Positions 35,683 to 44,879 of a stretch of 64,000 nucleotides of DNA are shown in pieces. The stretch lies in the NCBI RefSeq assembly GCF_018918185.1, contig NZ_JAHLPZ010000006.1, positions 124,001 to 188,000 on the forward strand, written 5' to 3'. The DNA comes from Eubacterium sp. MSJ-21. Lineage in GTDB: Bacteria; Bacillota; Clostridia; Lachnospirales; Lachnospiraceae. The notes beneath the pieces are model-generated. The model worked only from the letters and a program-made list of their open reading frames with translations, was not told the DNA's origin and did not search any database. A program made the position numbers and the translations under genes. The stretch's first letter is position 1, and each line of letters starts with the position of its first letter.

Positions 35683-36273
35683 TCACAACGTTTTTCCGCT
35701 TCCCACTTCAACACCTGCGTAAAATGCCGCTTTGTTTGTCTCTACATATTTTGACGGCACGCGCCTTTCAAGCTCTGCAAGCACGGTTTCCTTGCTGATT
35801 CCAAGCCGTCCGCTTCCAACTGCCACGCCTAAGATAGCAATATTGAAATATCGTGACGAGCCAAACGGTGCACAGATTTTCTCTGCATCGATTACGATAC
35901 AACTGCATTTCTTCTGCAGATATGCAATCATCTCAATGCCGTCGTACCCGGTATCCTGCAAAGATTCTGTCACCGGTTTTACCGGTACACGATTCACGAT
36001 CACGATTCCATCCTTTTTCAGATACCCTAAGTTCCGCACAGCCTCCGCCGGCTCAAATGCGAGAATCATATCTGCTGCCCCCTGTGGGATCAGCGGTGCA
36101 TATGCCTCCCCGATACGCACATGGCTCGTCACCGAACCGCCTCGCTGTGCCATACCGATTGTCTCTGCCGAATGAACTGCCGAACCTTCATCCATCGCCG
36201 ATGCCGCAATAATTTTGGATGCCAGCACGGTTCCCTGTCCACCGACACCACAGATCAATATATCCTTATTCAT
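35683..36273 (-). CDS. iorB: Indolepyruvate ferredoxin oxidoreductase, beta subunit
   Basis: A 196-residue gamma-type subunit of a 2-oxoacid:ferredoxin oxidoreductase. The conserved start is ILICGVGGQGTVLASKI, followed by GMAQRGGSVTSHVRIG, the motif typical of IorB. It works with IorA to oxidise aryl pyruvates made from Trp, Phe or Tyr, giving aryl acetyl-CoA, CO2 and reduced ferredoxin. ATG 36273 with AAAGGAGG lies inside the end of iorA (overlap 8 nt). The longer frame to 36378 is not used, since it only overlaps iorA. Confidence 0.95.
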   Translation of the reverse strand: MNKDILICGVGGQGTVLASKIIAASAMDEGSAVHSAETIGMAQRGGSVTSHVRIGEAYAPLIPQGAADMILAFEPAEAVRNLGYLKKDGIVIVNRVPVKPVTESLQDTGYDGIEMIAYLQKKCSCIVIDAEKICAPFGSSRYFNIAILGVAVGSGRLGISKETVLAELERRVPSKYVETNKAAFYAGVEVGSGKTL

Positions 36274-38092
36274 GGCTGGCACCTCCTTTTTCTGATGATA
36301 CCTGTTCCCCACCATCAATGGCGTGAACCGGACAGATCTGACTGCACAAACCGCAGCCGGTACATAAGTTTTCATCAATCGTCACATTTCCATCCACGGT
36401 AATGAGTGCCGGACAGCCAATCTCACGGATGCATTTCTTACAGTTGATGCATTTCTCTGAGATATGACATTTGCCATCTGGCTTGGAAATCGCGATACAA
36501 GGCGACTTGAAGATAATCGCTTTCACGCCCGGAAGCTTGGCACATTCCTGCACCGCAGCCACCGATGCAGCAAGATCCAACGGATCGACGGTTATAATCT
36601 TATGCACGCCGATTCCCTCTAACACCTTCGCGATATCTACCTTATCCACAAACTGCCCCATCATATTCCGTCCGATTCCCGGATGTGGCTGATGTCCGGT
36701 CATCGCCGTTGTCGAATTATCCAACACGCAGAGAATCATATCTGCGTTGTTGTACACCGCATTTACCACGCCAGTCATACCAGAAGCAAAGAAGGTCGAA
36801 TCGCCCACGAATCCGAAGCACGTGCCTTCCCCATCAATCCAGTGGAAGCCTTGCGCCATCGTGATTCCGGCACCCATACAAAGACAAGTGTCAACCATAT
36901 CAAGCGGCATCGCATTTCCAAGTGTATAACACCCGATATCGCCACAGAAATACGCTTTCTTTCCTTTCATCGCCTGCTTCACTGCATAGAACGATGCGCG
37001 ATGCGGACATCCTGCGCAAAGTACCGGCGGACGCATCGGAAGCACTGGTGCATCGCTGCCATCATACCCACGCGCGAGCTTCTCCGTGCCAAGAAACTCG
37101 CTCAGAATATCTGCAACCAGATTCGAACTGTTCTCGCCACTTGCAGGCACCTTTCCATCTAATTTTCCTGATACCTTGATAGCAAGCGCGTGCTTCCCGG
37201 CAAGCTTCAGAATCTGTTCTTCAATATACGGACTAAGCTCCTCCACACAGAGCAAGTCCTCCACGCCCTCGAGTGCCTGAAGCAGGAAATCCTCCGGCAG
37301 AGGGTACGCGGTCGCAAGCTTGATGAGCTTGATATCGGTGTGGTCTTTCAGATATTCCTTCGCATAAGCATAGCTGATTCCCGATGTAATCACTGCCTTC
37401 TTGGAATTTCCGCCTTCCACACGATTCCATTTATATGTAGAAAAATCCTTACCAATCTCCACATTCCGCTGCTCGATCATCGCATGATTCATGTAAGATA
37501 ACCGTGGGAAGATGACCCATTTCTTGGAATCCTTCACGAAGCCATCATATGCTTTTGGTCCATTGTAGACCGGATTCTCAATCGACGCATACGCATGACA
37601 GACACGTGTCGTCGGACGGAACAAAACCGGTGTTTTATATTTCTCCGAATATGCAAATGCATCCTGTATCATCTCGTACGCCTCTTCCGGCGAAGACGGA
37701 TCAAATACCGGAATCCGTGCGAAGTCTGCGAACCGTCTTGTATCCTGCTCCGTCTGGGAAGAAATCGGTCCCGGATCGTCCGCTGATACAACAACCATGC
37801 CGCCCTTTACACCCACATACGCAAGCGACATCAGCGGATCAGCTGCTACATTTAAGCCCACCTGCTTCATCGTAACCATCGTCCGTGCGCCGCCATATGC
37901 CGCACTCGCAGCAACCTCCATCGCTGCTTTCTCATTCACTGACCATTCCAAATGCACCCCATCGTGTGGGTACTTGGATATCGTTTCCACAATTTCGGAA
38001 GATGGAGTTCCCGGATATCCGGACACAAGATTGACACCTGCCGCCAATGCACCAAGCGCAATCGCTCCATTTCCCATTACATATTCCTGCAT
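36266..38092 (-). CDS. iorA: Indolepyruvate ferredoxin oxidoreductase, alpha subunit
   Basis: A 608-residue thiamine-diphosphate enzyme. The N-terminal pyrimidine-binding domain has SGYPGTPSSEI; the central part includes VRP-like domain elements; the ThDP/Mg domain shows CAGCPHRASFYAVK, GDIGCYTLG and VCVLDNSTTAMTGHQ-type sequence (VLDNSTTAMTGHQPHPG). The C-terminus has a ferredoxin domain: CINCKKCIREIGCP and CTGCGLCSQICP, two 4Fe-4S motifs. It is the first gene of iorA-iorB-paaK-hydrolase. ATG 38092 has GGGAGAAG upstream. It oxidises aryl 2-oxoacids from aromatic amino acid breakdown, typical of protein-fermenting gut anaerobes. Confidence 0.96.
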   Translation of the reverse strand: MQEYVMGNGAIALGALAAGVNLVSGYPGTPSSEIVETISKYPHDGVHLEWSVNEKAAMEVAASAAYGGARTMVTMKQVGLNVAADPLMSLAYVGVKGGMVVVSADDPGPISSQTEQDTRRFADFARIPVFDPSSPEEAYEMIQDAFAYSEKYKTPVLFRPTTRVCHAYASIENPVYNGPKAYDGFVKDSKKWVIFPRLSYMNHAMIEQRNVEIGKDFSTYKWNRVEGGNSKKAVITSGISYAYAKEYLKDHTDIKLIKLATAYPLPEDFLLQALEGVEDLLCVEELSPYIEEQILKLAGKHALAIKVSGKLDGKVPASGENSSNLVADILSEFLGTEKLARGYDGSDAPVLPMRPPVLCAGCPHRASFYAVKQAMKGKKAYFCGDIGCYTLGNAMPLDMVDTCLCMGAGITMAQGFHWIDGEGTCFGFVGDSTFFASGMTGVVNAVYNNADMILCVLDNSTTAMTGHQPHPGIGRNMMGQFVDKVDIAKVLEGIGVHKIITVDPLDLAASVAAVQECAKLPGVKAIIFKSPCIAISKPDGKCHISEKCINCKKCIREIGCPALITVDGNVTIDENLCTGCGLCSQICPVHAIDGGEQVSSEKGGASHE

Positions 38093-38119
38093 GTAACTTC
38101 TCCCTTCCTCTTTCAAGTA

Positions 38120-38135
38120 TGTTCTATTATAACAA
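38120..38135 (-). promoter_or_regulatory. Extended -10 promoter of the iorA operon
   Basis: Minus strand TGTTATAAT (TATAAT at 38126-38131) has the TGn extension and a weak -35 (AGTCGT). It lies ~30 bp upstream of the iorA start. Confidence 0.55.
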
Positions 38136-38226
38136 ATTCTGCGTGATACGACTACTTTTGTTTATTTATTGGCATAACAAAAAGACACATTTTATCAATT
38201 AATTCATACCAGTCAGCATTTATACG

Positions 38227-38276
38227 AAAAAAAGGCTGTCGCTTCAATGAATTTCAATCATTAAAGCAACAGCCTT
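38227..38276 (-). terminator. Terminator of the alpha-galactoside operon
   Basis: Minus strand AAGGCTGTTGCTT pairs with AAGCGACAGCCTT, with an inner AATGA/TCATT stem, and seven T follow. It lies 20 bp past the GH13 stop. Confidence 0.9.
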
Positions 38277-38297
38277 AACTCTACTAATACCCAGACA

Positions 38298-39938
38298 TCA
38301 GAACATCTGCCAGATCAGGTTGCCGGATGGATCAAGAGCCTGAATCCGATAGGTATGGGCTTTTAGGTCTGCAGACAGACGGGCAAGATAACCGTCCTTT
38401 TTCCAGGTGATATAAATGCGGTTATACATCTGCTCATCCGGTATTTTTGCAAAATGGAAAGCATTTTCTGCCTGATCAGAGATCTGCGCTGCAGGCTTTG
38501 TACGGATTTCCATTTCCGCATCAAATCCAAATGCCGGAAATTCTTTCCGGAATTTCAACATTTCAAGCTGCTTTTTTACGACCTCCTTTTTAAGGCCTGA
38601 CTCTATAGCTTTTTGTGTAAAATTCGTCCGGTTAATCTCTTTATGTCCACCTGCACCTGCACGCTTCACTGCCTCATAATCATTAGATCCGGCAAACAGA
38701 TCCAGATACCAGACCTGAGGTTTTCCGGGCATAAATATCTGTAATGCTCTGGCTAATAACAGTGCCTGCTCATTTTCGCCAAGTGCATTATAATATGTCG
38801 TATTTACCTGATAATACATCTTTTTATTACCATGAAGATCCTTTACAAAACCACCACGGTCCACAAGCAGCCGGATCAAATCTTCAATCCTGTCGTCCGG
38901 CAACAATCCTGCAAGATCCAGTACCGGTATTCCATCATGGCAGCCAAGCATATTCACAGTATGAATATTCTCTTTTATCTGTTCCTTTGCCCATTGCTCC
39001 AGATAAGTGCCATCGCCTCTGTAAAGAGCATCCAAAATCAATCCCGGAAGGAAAAAGTCATACGTCAGATATCCCTTTTGTGCTATCATCTCATACTTTT
39101 TCTCTTTATATCCGGCATGAATCTCCGGAAGAAGGCGGATTCCATATGGCTTTGCGAGCTCATGGATCTGTTCAAGGAATTCCCATGTCTCCGGTTCATT
39201 TAAGAAATTGGCACGTCCCGGTGCTTTTGGGGCATATGCAAATGCATCCAGGCGGATTATCTTTGCTCCGTAACCTGCCAGTTTTTTTATAGTTTCACGA
39301 TAAAATTCCCAAACCTTTTCTGATTTTATATTGAGATCCATTTGTCCTAAATATCTGGTATGATAATCATCCGTATCCCGAATCTCCTGATAAAACGTAT
39401 TCCAGTATGGAATCCGGCTGCCATCTGCCATTTCAACCATCAACAGAGGTAATCCCGGTTTGCGGAAGAACATCGGATCCAGATACTTCTGATCCGGTTG
39501 TATATATCCGTCCTCTGTCATTTCTCCACAGTTTTCCCAGAATGCATTCCAGTCAATAAAAAAGTCACGATATTCCGATTGACTGCCATTCTCCAACAGA
39601 TCCTGAAACTGTGGTGACTGTACAGACGCATGGTTTAAAACAAAATCCAGCTTCAGATCAATATTCTGTCTGCCCAACCGTAATAGTGCCTTTTCAGAAT
39701 GAAATGTTTCCTCAAGATCATAGTCGATTACAGAAAAACCACGGTCCAGATCAGAATGGTAAATACTCGGTAGTATATATATTGAGGAAAATGCATCTGC
39801 AAATCCATCTCTTTCAAATAAATCCGCAACCGCTTCCAGATCTCCGCCAAGGCTGTCCGGATACAGATTCAGCATTGGACCATTTTCCATTTTATTTATA
39901 TCTGTCATATTTTTTTCTTCTATCTCTGTTTTCCTCAT
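38298..39938 (-). CDS. GH13 sucrose phosphorylase-like enzyme
   Basis: A 546-residue glycoside hydrolase family 13 protein of the sucrose phosphorylase subfamily (GH13_18). The TIM barrel shows SIYILPSIYHSDLDRGFSVIDY, shown in part as SIYILPSIYHSD, LKLDFVLNHAS, the nucleophile in KIIRLDAFAY, the acid/base Glu in LLPEIHAG and the third carboxylate in LGCHDGIP. It should split sucrose (or sucrose 6'-phosphate) with phosphate to glucose 1-phosphate. As the last gene of the alpha-galactoside operon, it fits use of sucrose freed from raffinose. AGGAGG lies before ATG 39938. Distinction from glucosylglycerate phosphorylase is not possible here. Confidence 0.9.
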   Translation of the reverse strand: MRKTEIEEKNMTDINKMENGPMLNLYPDSLGGDLEAVADLFERDGFADAFSSIYILPSIYHSDLDRGFSVIDYDLEETFHSEKALLRLGRQNIDLKLDFVLNHASVQSPQFQDLLENGSQSEYRDFFIDWNAFWENCGEMTEDGYIQPDQKYLDPMFFRKPGLPLLMVEMADGSRIPYWNTFYQEIRDTDDYHTRYLGQMDLNIKSEKVWEFYRETIKKLAGYGAKIIRLDAFAYAPKAPGRANFLNEPETWEFLEQIHELAKPYGIRLLPEIHAGYKEKKYEMIAQKGYLTYDFFLPGLILDALYRGDGTYLEQWAKEQIKENIHTVNMLGCHDGIPVLDLAGLLPDDRIEDLIRLLVDRGGFVKDLHGNKKMYYQVNTTYYNALGENEQALLLARALQIFMPGKPQVWYLDLFAGSNDYEAVKRAGAGGHKEINRTNFTQKAIESGLKKEVVKKQLEMLKFRKEFPAFGFDAEMEIRTKPAAQISDQAENAFHFAKIPDEQMYNRIYITWKKDGYLARLSADLKAHTYRIQALDPSGNLIWQMF

Positions 39939-39962
39939 ATTCTACAGCCTCCTGTTCACTTA

Positions 39963-40790
39963 CTATTCCGTATAAATCCTGCCATGCATATCCTGAATGA
40001 TATCTGCCCGGTCCAGTCTATCATTAATCTTTTTCTGCTCAATTCTTAATACTCTGGCTACAAATGAACTGTCAATGGCAGTGTCACGATTCCTCTTTTT
40101 TCGGTTTTCAAGTGTTTCTTCCGGCGTGCTGATCAATACAACCGATACATCCACCCCCTGCAGGTATGCACTGTTTCCATGTGTCCATTCAAGGATCAGA
40201 ATATCTGTATCTGATACATCCCGGCGATCATACCAGATATCATCCGGGGTTCTTCCCATATGACGTAACAGCAGTTGTGAGGTTCCTCCATGAAACTGCA
40301 TGAGAAGATTCGACACAGCTTCATAATCGAGTTCCTGATCCGTACCCAGATAGTCTGTAAGAGCCTTGTCTCCATACTTCTGATATATGGATAACCACTG
40401 CATGTCCTCCTGTTCTTCTGCATCCCTTCCGGCTTTTTGAAGCTCTAATAGTTTTTCTTTTACTTCGTCTGTATATAGCCTTTCGGTTATAAGACCATTC
40501 AATCCGGACATACGAAATCTCGCAATTCGTTCTGCATCATTATACACGGGAATTCGATGTGGATAATTGTCCCCGCTTATAATAAGTGATTTCTTTCCCT
40601 GTTTTTCAAACATATTTTGAAGTAAGAAAGCCATTCCGGTCTTACCGACGCCAGAACCTCCGGATATCGATATGATTGTTTTTTTCTCTTTTCTTTCTTC
40701 TGTTTTTTCCAAAATCAGCGGAAATAATCGTTCTGCGTTTCTGATCTGTTCCCGTGCCAGATCTGATACTGTCATTTCTTTCATATCCAT
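39963..40790 (-). CDS. P-loop kinase (uridine kinase/phosphoribulokinase-like)
   Basis: A 275-residue cytosolic kinase with Walker A SISGGSGVGKTGMAF (about 42-56), then the substrate loop IISGDNYPHRIP and an acidic Walker-B-like ILILEWTHGN. Arg-rich RKKRNRD near the end resembles the lid of URK/PRK-type kinases. GAGGTGA precedes ATG. It sits between GH36 and GH13 in the alpha-galactoside operon, so a sugar (for example fructose or galactose from raffinose) rather than uridine is a reasonable substrate. That is inference; the fold is not a typical hexokinase or galactokinase. Confidence 0.8.
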   Translation of the reverse strand: MDMKEMTVSDLAREQIRNAERLFPLILEKTEERKEKKTIISISGGSGVGKTGMAFLLQNMFEKQGKKSLIISGDNYPHRIPVYNDAERIARFRMSGLNGLITERLYTDEVKEKLLELQKAGRDAEEQEDMQWLSIYQKYGDKALTDYLGTDQELDYEAVSNLLMQFHGGTSQLLLRHMGRTPDDIWYDRRDVSDTDILILEWTHGNSAYLQGVDVSVVLISTPEETLENRKKRNRDTAIDSSFVARVLRIEQKKINDRLDRADIIQDMHGRIYTE

Positions 40791-40850
40791 CTGTCCGTCA
40801 CCTCATTTCTGATCATCTTATATCTCTTTTCTCTGTTGTTTTTGCCAAAC

Positions 40851-40884
40851 TCCCCGATCTCTGCAAGCAGAAACCGGGGAGTCC
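40851..40884 (-). other. Intercistronic hairpin between GH36 and the kinase
   Basis: ACTCCCCG pairs with CGGGGAGT and an inner TCTGC pairs with GCAGA. No T-run follows. It may protect the 5' message and lower output of the two downstream genes. Confidence 0.55.
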
Positions 40885-40893
40885 TAATTATTC

Positions 40894-43071
40894 TTATTCT
40901 ACGGCATCAAGCAGGATCTGATAGCTTGGATAATTACCGGACACTATCGTAAATGGCATACCAAGCTCCATCAAAGCAGCTCCTGAATATACAACACCTG
41001 TTTTCCTATCCCGGTAGGAACGTTCCGGAGCAAGCCCCCTCAATCGAATATAAAATACAGGATGATTACCATGTGTATTTAACAAAACAGCTCCTACAAC
41101 TGCATGTTTTTTCCCTTCATCGACAGACATCCACGCTCCATATTCCGCCTCAAACGGATTACTTAATCTGTAATAATCCCCTTTTAAAATAACCGGCGCT
41201 GCTTCATGATAGGTTTTAATCTGTTCACGGACTGCCGTCTTATCTTCCTCCGATAACTTTCCGAGATCCAGTTCATATCCGAATGCACCTGTCATGGCAA
41301 CCACACCTCGGGTATTCATATCCGTCACTCTGCCAGTCTGATGATTCGGCACCGCAGATACATGGGCTCCCATCGTTGATAAAGGATAAGCAAACGACGT
41401 ACCATACTGGATACGGATACGATCAACTGCATCTGTATTATCACTGCACCATATCTGTGGTGTATAATACAGCATACCCATATCAAACCTTCCGCCACCG
41501 CCGGAGCAGCCTTCCCATAACATATCCGGAAATGCCTGCGTCAGTCGTTCCAGCAGGTCATATACACCAAGCATATAGTCATACATTACATTTCCCTGCC
41601 ATACCATACTGCCGGAATATATATCACATAAGCTCCGGTTCATATCCCATTTCACATAATTGATATCGCCCTGCCTAAGGACAGCTGCAATCTGTTCATA
41701 GATGTAATCCACCACCGCTGGATTTGCAAAATCAAGTACAAGCTGATTTCTGCCATGTACCGGATGTTTACCGGGAACCTGAATTGCCCACTCCGGATGT
41801 TTTCTGTACAGATCACTGTTTTCCGAAACCATCTCCGGCTCTATCCAGATACCAAACTGAACACCTTTGTCATGAACACGTTTTGTCAGCTCCGTAAGAG
41901 AACAGCCCAGCTTATCTTCATTTACAATCCAGTCACCAAGGGATGAATTATCATCATCTCTTGTGCCAAACCAGCCATCATCCATGACCAGAAGCTCCAC
42001 CCCGAGTGCTGCAGCCTGCTCCGCAAGATTAACAATTGCTTCCCCATTAAAATCAAAATAACAGGCTTCCCAGCTATTTACAAGAACCGGGCGGATCTGA
42101 TCTTTATATTTTCCGCGACAGATATGCTCTCTCACCAAATGATGCATCTGATTGGATAGCTGTTCCATTCCATACGCGGAATATGATAGAACTGCTTCCG
42201 GGGCATAAAATGTCTGCGCCGGCTTTAATTGATAGGAAAAGAAATCCTCCTGAAGCCCCATAACCAGACGGATCTGGTCAAACTGATCTAATTCTACGCT
42301 TCCCTCAAAGCTTCCACTGTACACCAGTGATACACCATAACAGGCTCCGGCGGTCTCTGTTGTGCCGTGTTCCGCAAGAATCATATATGTATTATACTGA
42401 TGGCCGGACGTACCGCGATTACTTCCGATTACCTGTCTGCCATGTGTTACCGGTGTTCGCTGCATATTCCGTTCCATTGCATGTCGTCCATAAAATGTCA
42501 ATACATCATAATCTCCATACAAAAGATCAAGACATGCGCTGGAAAGCTTCTCCAGATAGATTTCGTTCCCTCCGACATTTGTAACTTTTACGCTTCTGGT
42601 TATTACATCGCAGTCAGGTAACACGCCATATAATAATGTCACTTCTACGCCGACTCTTTCATCCTTCAGATATATGCACAGAGTCTGTGCAGCTTCCGCA
42701 TGTGCTGCCGGAAGTCCCGGGAGATCATACTTACCGTCCTGAATCTGATAGCCTGTATAGCGGAGATCAAGTGCCATACAGCCATTTGCTTCACGGATCT
42801 TTCCTGCCGTTGTTCTGTAATCACCGGTTCCAAGAACAGGGAATTCCTGAGGAAGTGCATCCAGGGAATACGTACGGTCATTTCCAAGATCATATGGATT
42901 TCCCGAAAAACCGCGATCGTAGTAAGTCAGTATATAATCCATTTCCGAATTCAGGCGCTTTCCGTAATACAGATGAAGCAAATAATCATGTGCGTCTGCC
43001 ATCATCTGGTAAGTGGTATGTTCCGTATGGAGAGAAAATATTCTTTTCTCTTTGTTATATATAATAGCCAT
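40894..43071 (-). CDS. aga: Alpha-galactosidase, GH36
   Basis: A 725-residue cytosolic enzyme (no signal peptide) that removes terminal alpha-1,6-galactose from raffinose, melibiose or stachyose. An N-terminal beta-sandwich (to ~300) precedes the TIM barrel. WEACYFDFN and LLVMDDGWFG lead to the nucleophile in YVKWDMNRSL; the acid/base Asp lies in CSDNTDAVDRIRIQYG; CSGGGGRFDMG is also conserved. Length fits tetrameric GH36 enzymes (~730). GGAG lies upstream of the ATG. It follows two permease genes and precedes the kinase, so import and hydrolysis are one unit. Confidence 0.96.
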   Translation of the reverse strand: MAIIYNKEKRIFSLHTEHTTYQMMADAHDYLLHLYYGKRLNSEMDYILTYYDRGFSGNPYDLGNDRTYSLDALPQEFPVLGTGDYRTTAGKIREANGCMALDLRYTGYQIQDGKYDLPGLPAAHAEAAQTLCIYLKDERVGVEVTLLYGVLPDCDVITRSVKVTNVGGNEIYLEKLSSACLDLLYGDYDVLTFYGRHAMERNMQRTPVTHGRQVIGSNRGTSGHQYNTYMILAEHGTTETAGACYGVSLVYSGSFEGSVELDQFDQIRLVMGLQEDFFSYQLKPAQTFYAPEAVLSYSAYGMEQLSNQMHHLVREHICRGKYKDQIRPVLVNSWEACYFDFNGEAIVNLAEQAAALGVELLVMDDGWFGTRDDDNSSLGDWIVNEDKLGCSLTELTKRVHDKGVQFGIWIEPEMVSENSDLYRKHPEWAIQVPGKHPVHGRNQLVLDFANPAVVDYIYEQIAAVLRQGDINYVKWDMNRSLCDIYSGSMVWQGNVMYDYMLGVYDLLERLTQAFPDMLWEGCSGGGGRFDMGMLYYTPQIWCSDNTDAVDRIRIQYGTSFAYPLSTMGAHVSAVPNHQTGRVTDMNTRGVVAMTGAFGYELDLGKLSEEDKTAVREQIKTYHEAAPVILKGDYYRLSNPFEAEYGAWMSVDEGKKHAVVGAVLLNTHGNHPVFYIRLRGLAPERSYRDRKTGVVYSGAALMELGMPFTIVSGNYPSYQILLDAVE

Positions 43072-43086
43072 AAATCAAGTCTCCTT

Positions 43087-43971
43087 TTATTTTACTGCAC
43101 CGTTTGCCACACCTGCTATGATCTGTTTCTGACAAATAATATAGAAGATCAGAATCGGAAGTAACGCTAACAGATAAGATGCAAAGGCCAGATTGTAATT
43201 TGTTCCAAACTGAGTCTGGAAATTCAACTGTGCAAGCGGAAGTGTATTCTGATTACCGGACATAATTACAAGCGGTGTCATAACGTCATTCCATGTACCA
43301 AGGGCTGTAAGGATTGCAACCGTTGCATGCATTGGTCTCATATTCGGGAAGATAATCTTCCAGTAAGTCGTCCATGTCGTGGATCCGTCAACATAGGCTG
43401 CCTCTTCCAGTTCAAGCGGAAGATTATTCAGATATCCTGCATATAACATTGTATTCATCGGAAGATAAAATACTGTATAAAGCAACACCACACCAAGCAT
43501 ATTTGCCAGTCCCATTTTTGCTGTCTGTTTTACAAGCGGCATCATCAAAATAGCGAATGGCACGAACATACCACTGACAAGATAAAGATAAATTCCATTA
43601 TAGATCCGATTCTTTTTCTTGCTTCGTCCAAGTACATAACCGATCAGAGAATGTATCACGATCGATAATGCAATCGTTGTCAGAGTGATAAATAAACTGT
43701 TACCGAGAGAATGCCAGAAATCCGTTACCTCCATAGCTTCCTTAAAATTACTCAGGCTCCAGTGCTGTGGAAAAGATAAGATTCCGTGGATATCATTTGT
43801 CATCTCAGACGGCTGCTTAAATGCGATCATAACCGTCATATATAATGGGAACAGGATGGTTACAAGACCAAGGATCAACAGAATCGTAACCCCGATATTA
43901 TATCGTTCCTTTCCTGTATTAATCCCCTTTTCTTTATATTCTTTTCTGATCTGTCTCTGCGATTTTTTCAT
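43087..43971 (-). CDS. Carbohydrate ABC transporter permease (MalG type)
   Basis: A 294-residue inner-membrane subunit with six spans. The EAA loop EAAYVDGSTTWTTYWKIIFPNMRP, in part EAAYVDGSTTWTTYWKI, contacts the ATPase. It pairs with the permease at 43968, overlapping it by 4 nt (ATGA). No ATP-binding subunit is encoded in the operon, so a shared MsmK-type ATPase elsewhere must power it, as known for many Firmicute sugar importers. Substrate is inferred to be raffinose-family sugars. Confidence 0.94.
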   Translation of the reverse strand: MKKSQRQIRKEYKEKGINTGKERYNIGVTILLILGLVTILFPLYMTVMIAFKQPSEMTNDIHGILSFPQHWSLSNFKEAMEVTDFWHSLGNSLFITLTTIALSIVIHSLIGYVLGRSKKKNRIYNGIYLYLVSGMFVPFAILMMPLVKQTAKMGLANMLGVVLLYTVFYLPMNTMLYAGYLNNLPLELEEAAYVDGSTTWTTYWKIIFPNMRPMHATVAILTALGTWNDVMTPLVIMSGNQNTLPLAQLNFQTQFGTNYNLAFASYLLALLPILIFYIICQKQIIAGVANGAVK

Positions 43972-44876
43972 AACTGTTCCTCCTTCTTACCCAGGAAATG
44001 CATCTGTAATACAGATATCACTACGATTACAATAAAGAACACAACTGCATTTGCACTCTGGAATCCAAACTGTCCGCCACTCATACCATTGTTGTAGATC
44101 AGATAGGAAATGGATTCTGTGCTCTGCGCAGGACCACCCTTTGTCAACGACATGATCTGGTCAAATACCATCAGGAAGTTCTTCATACAAAGAACTACAT
44201 TAATTGTAAAAAACGGAAGGATCAGCGGGAATGTCAGATAACGGAATTTTGCAAATCCGGTTGCACCATCCAAAGATCCTGCTTCGTATACATCTTCCGG
44301 AACTGTCTGAAGACCGGATATATAAATGATTGTATTCATCGCGATCGACTGCCATGCACATACGACTGCGATTGCAAGCCAGGCCATTTTAGAGCTTGCA
44401 AGCATACTGTTTCCCTCAAAACCGAGCATGATTGCGATCTGTGGCAGAATATAGGTAAAGAAATAGTTAAAAATATATCCAACAACCAGACCACCTAAGA
44501 TATTTGGCAGGAAATACAGTCCACGAAGACCGCTCTTAAAACGAATCTTGCTGTTTAATGCCATCGCAAGGATCAGGCTGACAACATTTACGATAATCGT
44601 TGTTACTATGGCCAGCTTAAATGTAAACAGATAGGATGAACCAACTCTGGCATCATGAAAAAGATCAATATAATTTCGAAAACCAACCCACTCATAGCTG
44701 CCATACCCACGGAAATTGGTAAAGCTGTAAATCGCACCCTGAATCAAAGGCAGCGTATTGAATGTAAAGAATAATGCTACGATAGGAATTGTGATCAACA
44801 TAAATGTTCTGGATTTTCCGGACATTTTCTTTTTCTTTTTAACAAACTTCATATCTTCTGTCTTTTTTGTATCCAT
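43968..44876 (-). CDS. Carbohydrate ABC transporter permease (MalF type)
   Basis: A 302-residue inner-membrane subunit. A Lys-rich N-terminus (KKKKKMSGKSR) precedes six spans. The cytoplasmic EAA motif is YEAGSLDGATGFAKFRYLTFPL, in part YEAGSLDGATGFAKFRY. GGAGG before the ATG. It lies 4 nt after the binding-protein gene and is coupled to the second permease. Role as above: channel half for uptake of alpha-galactosides. Confidence 0.94.
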   Translation of the reverse strand: MDTKKTEDMKFVKKKKKMSGKSRTFMLITIPIVALFFTFNTLPLIQGAIYSFTNFRGYGSYEWVGFRNYIDLFHDARVGSSYLFTFKLAIVTTIIVNVVSLILAMALNSKIRFKSGLRGLYFLPNILGGLVVGYIFNYFFTYILPQIAIMLGFEGNSMLASSKMAWLAIAVVCAWQSIAMNTIIYISGLQTVPEDVYEAGSLDGATGFAKFRYLTFPLILPFFTINVVLCMKNFLMVFDQIMSLTKGGPAQSTESISYLIYNNGMSGGQFGFQSANAVVFFIVIVVISVLQMHFLGKKEEQL

Positions 44877-44879
44877 TTT

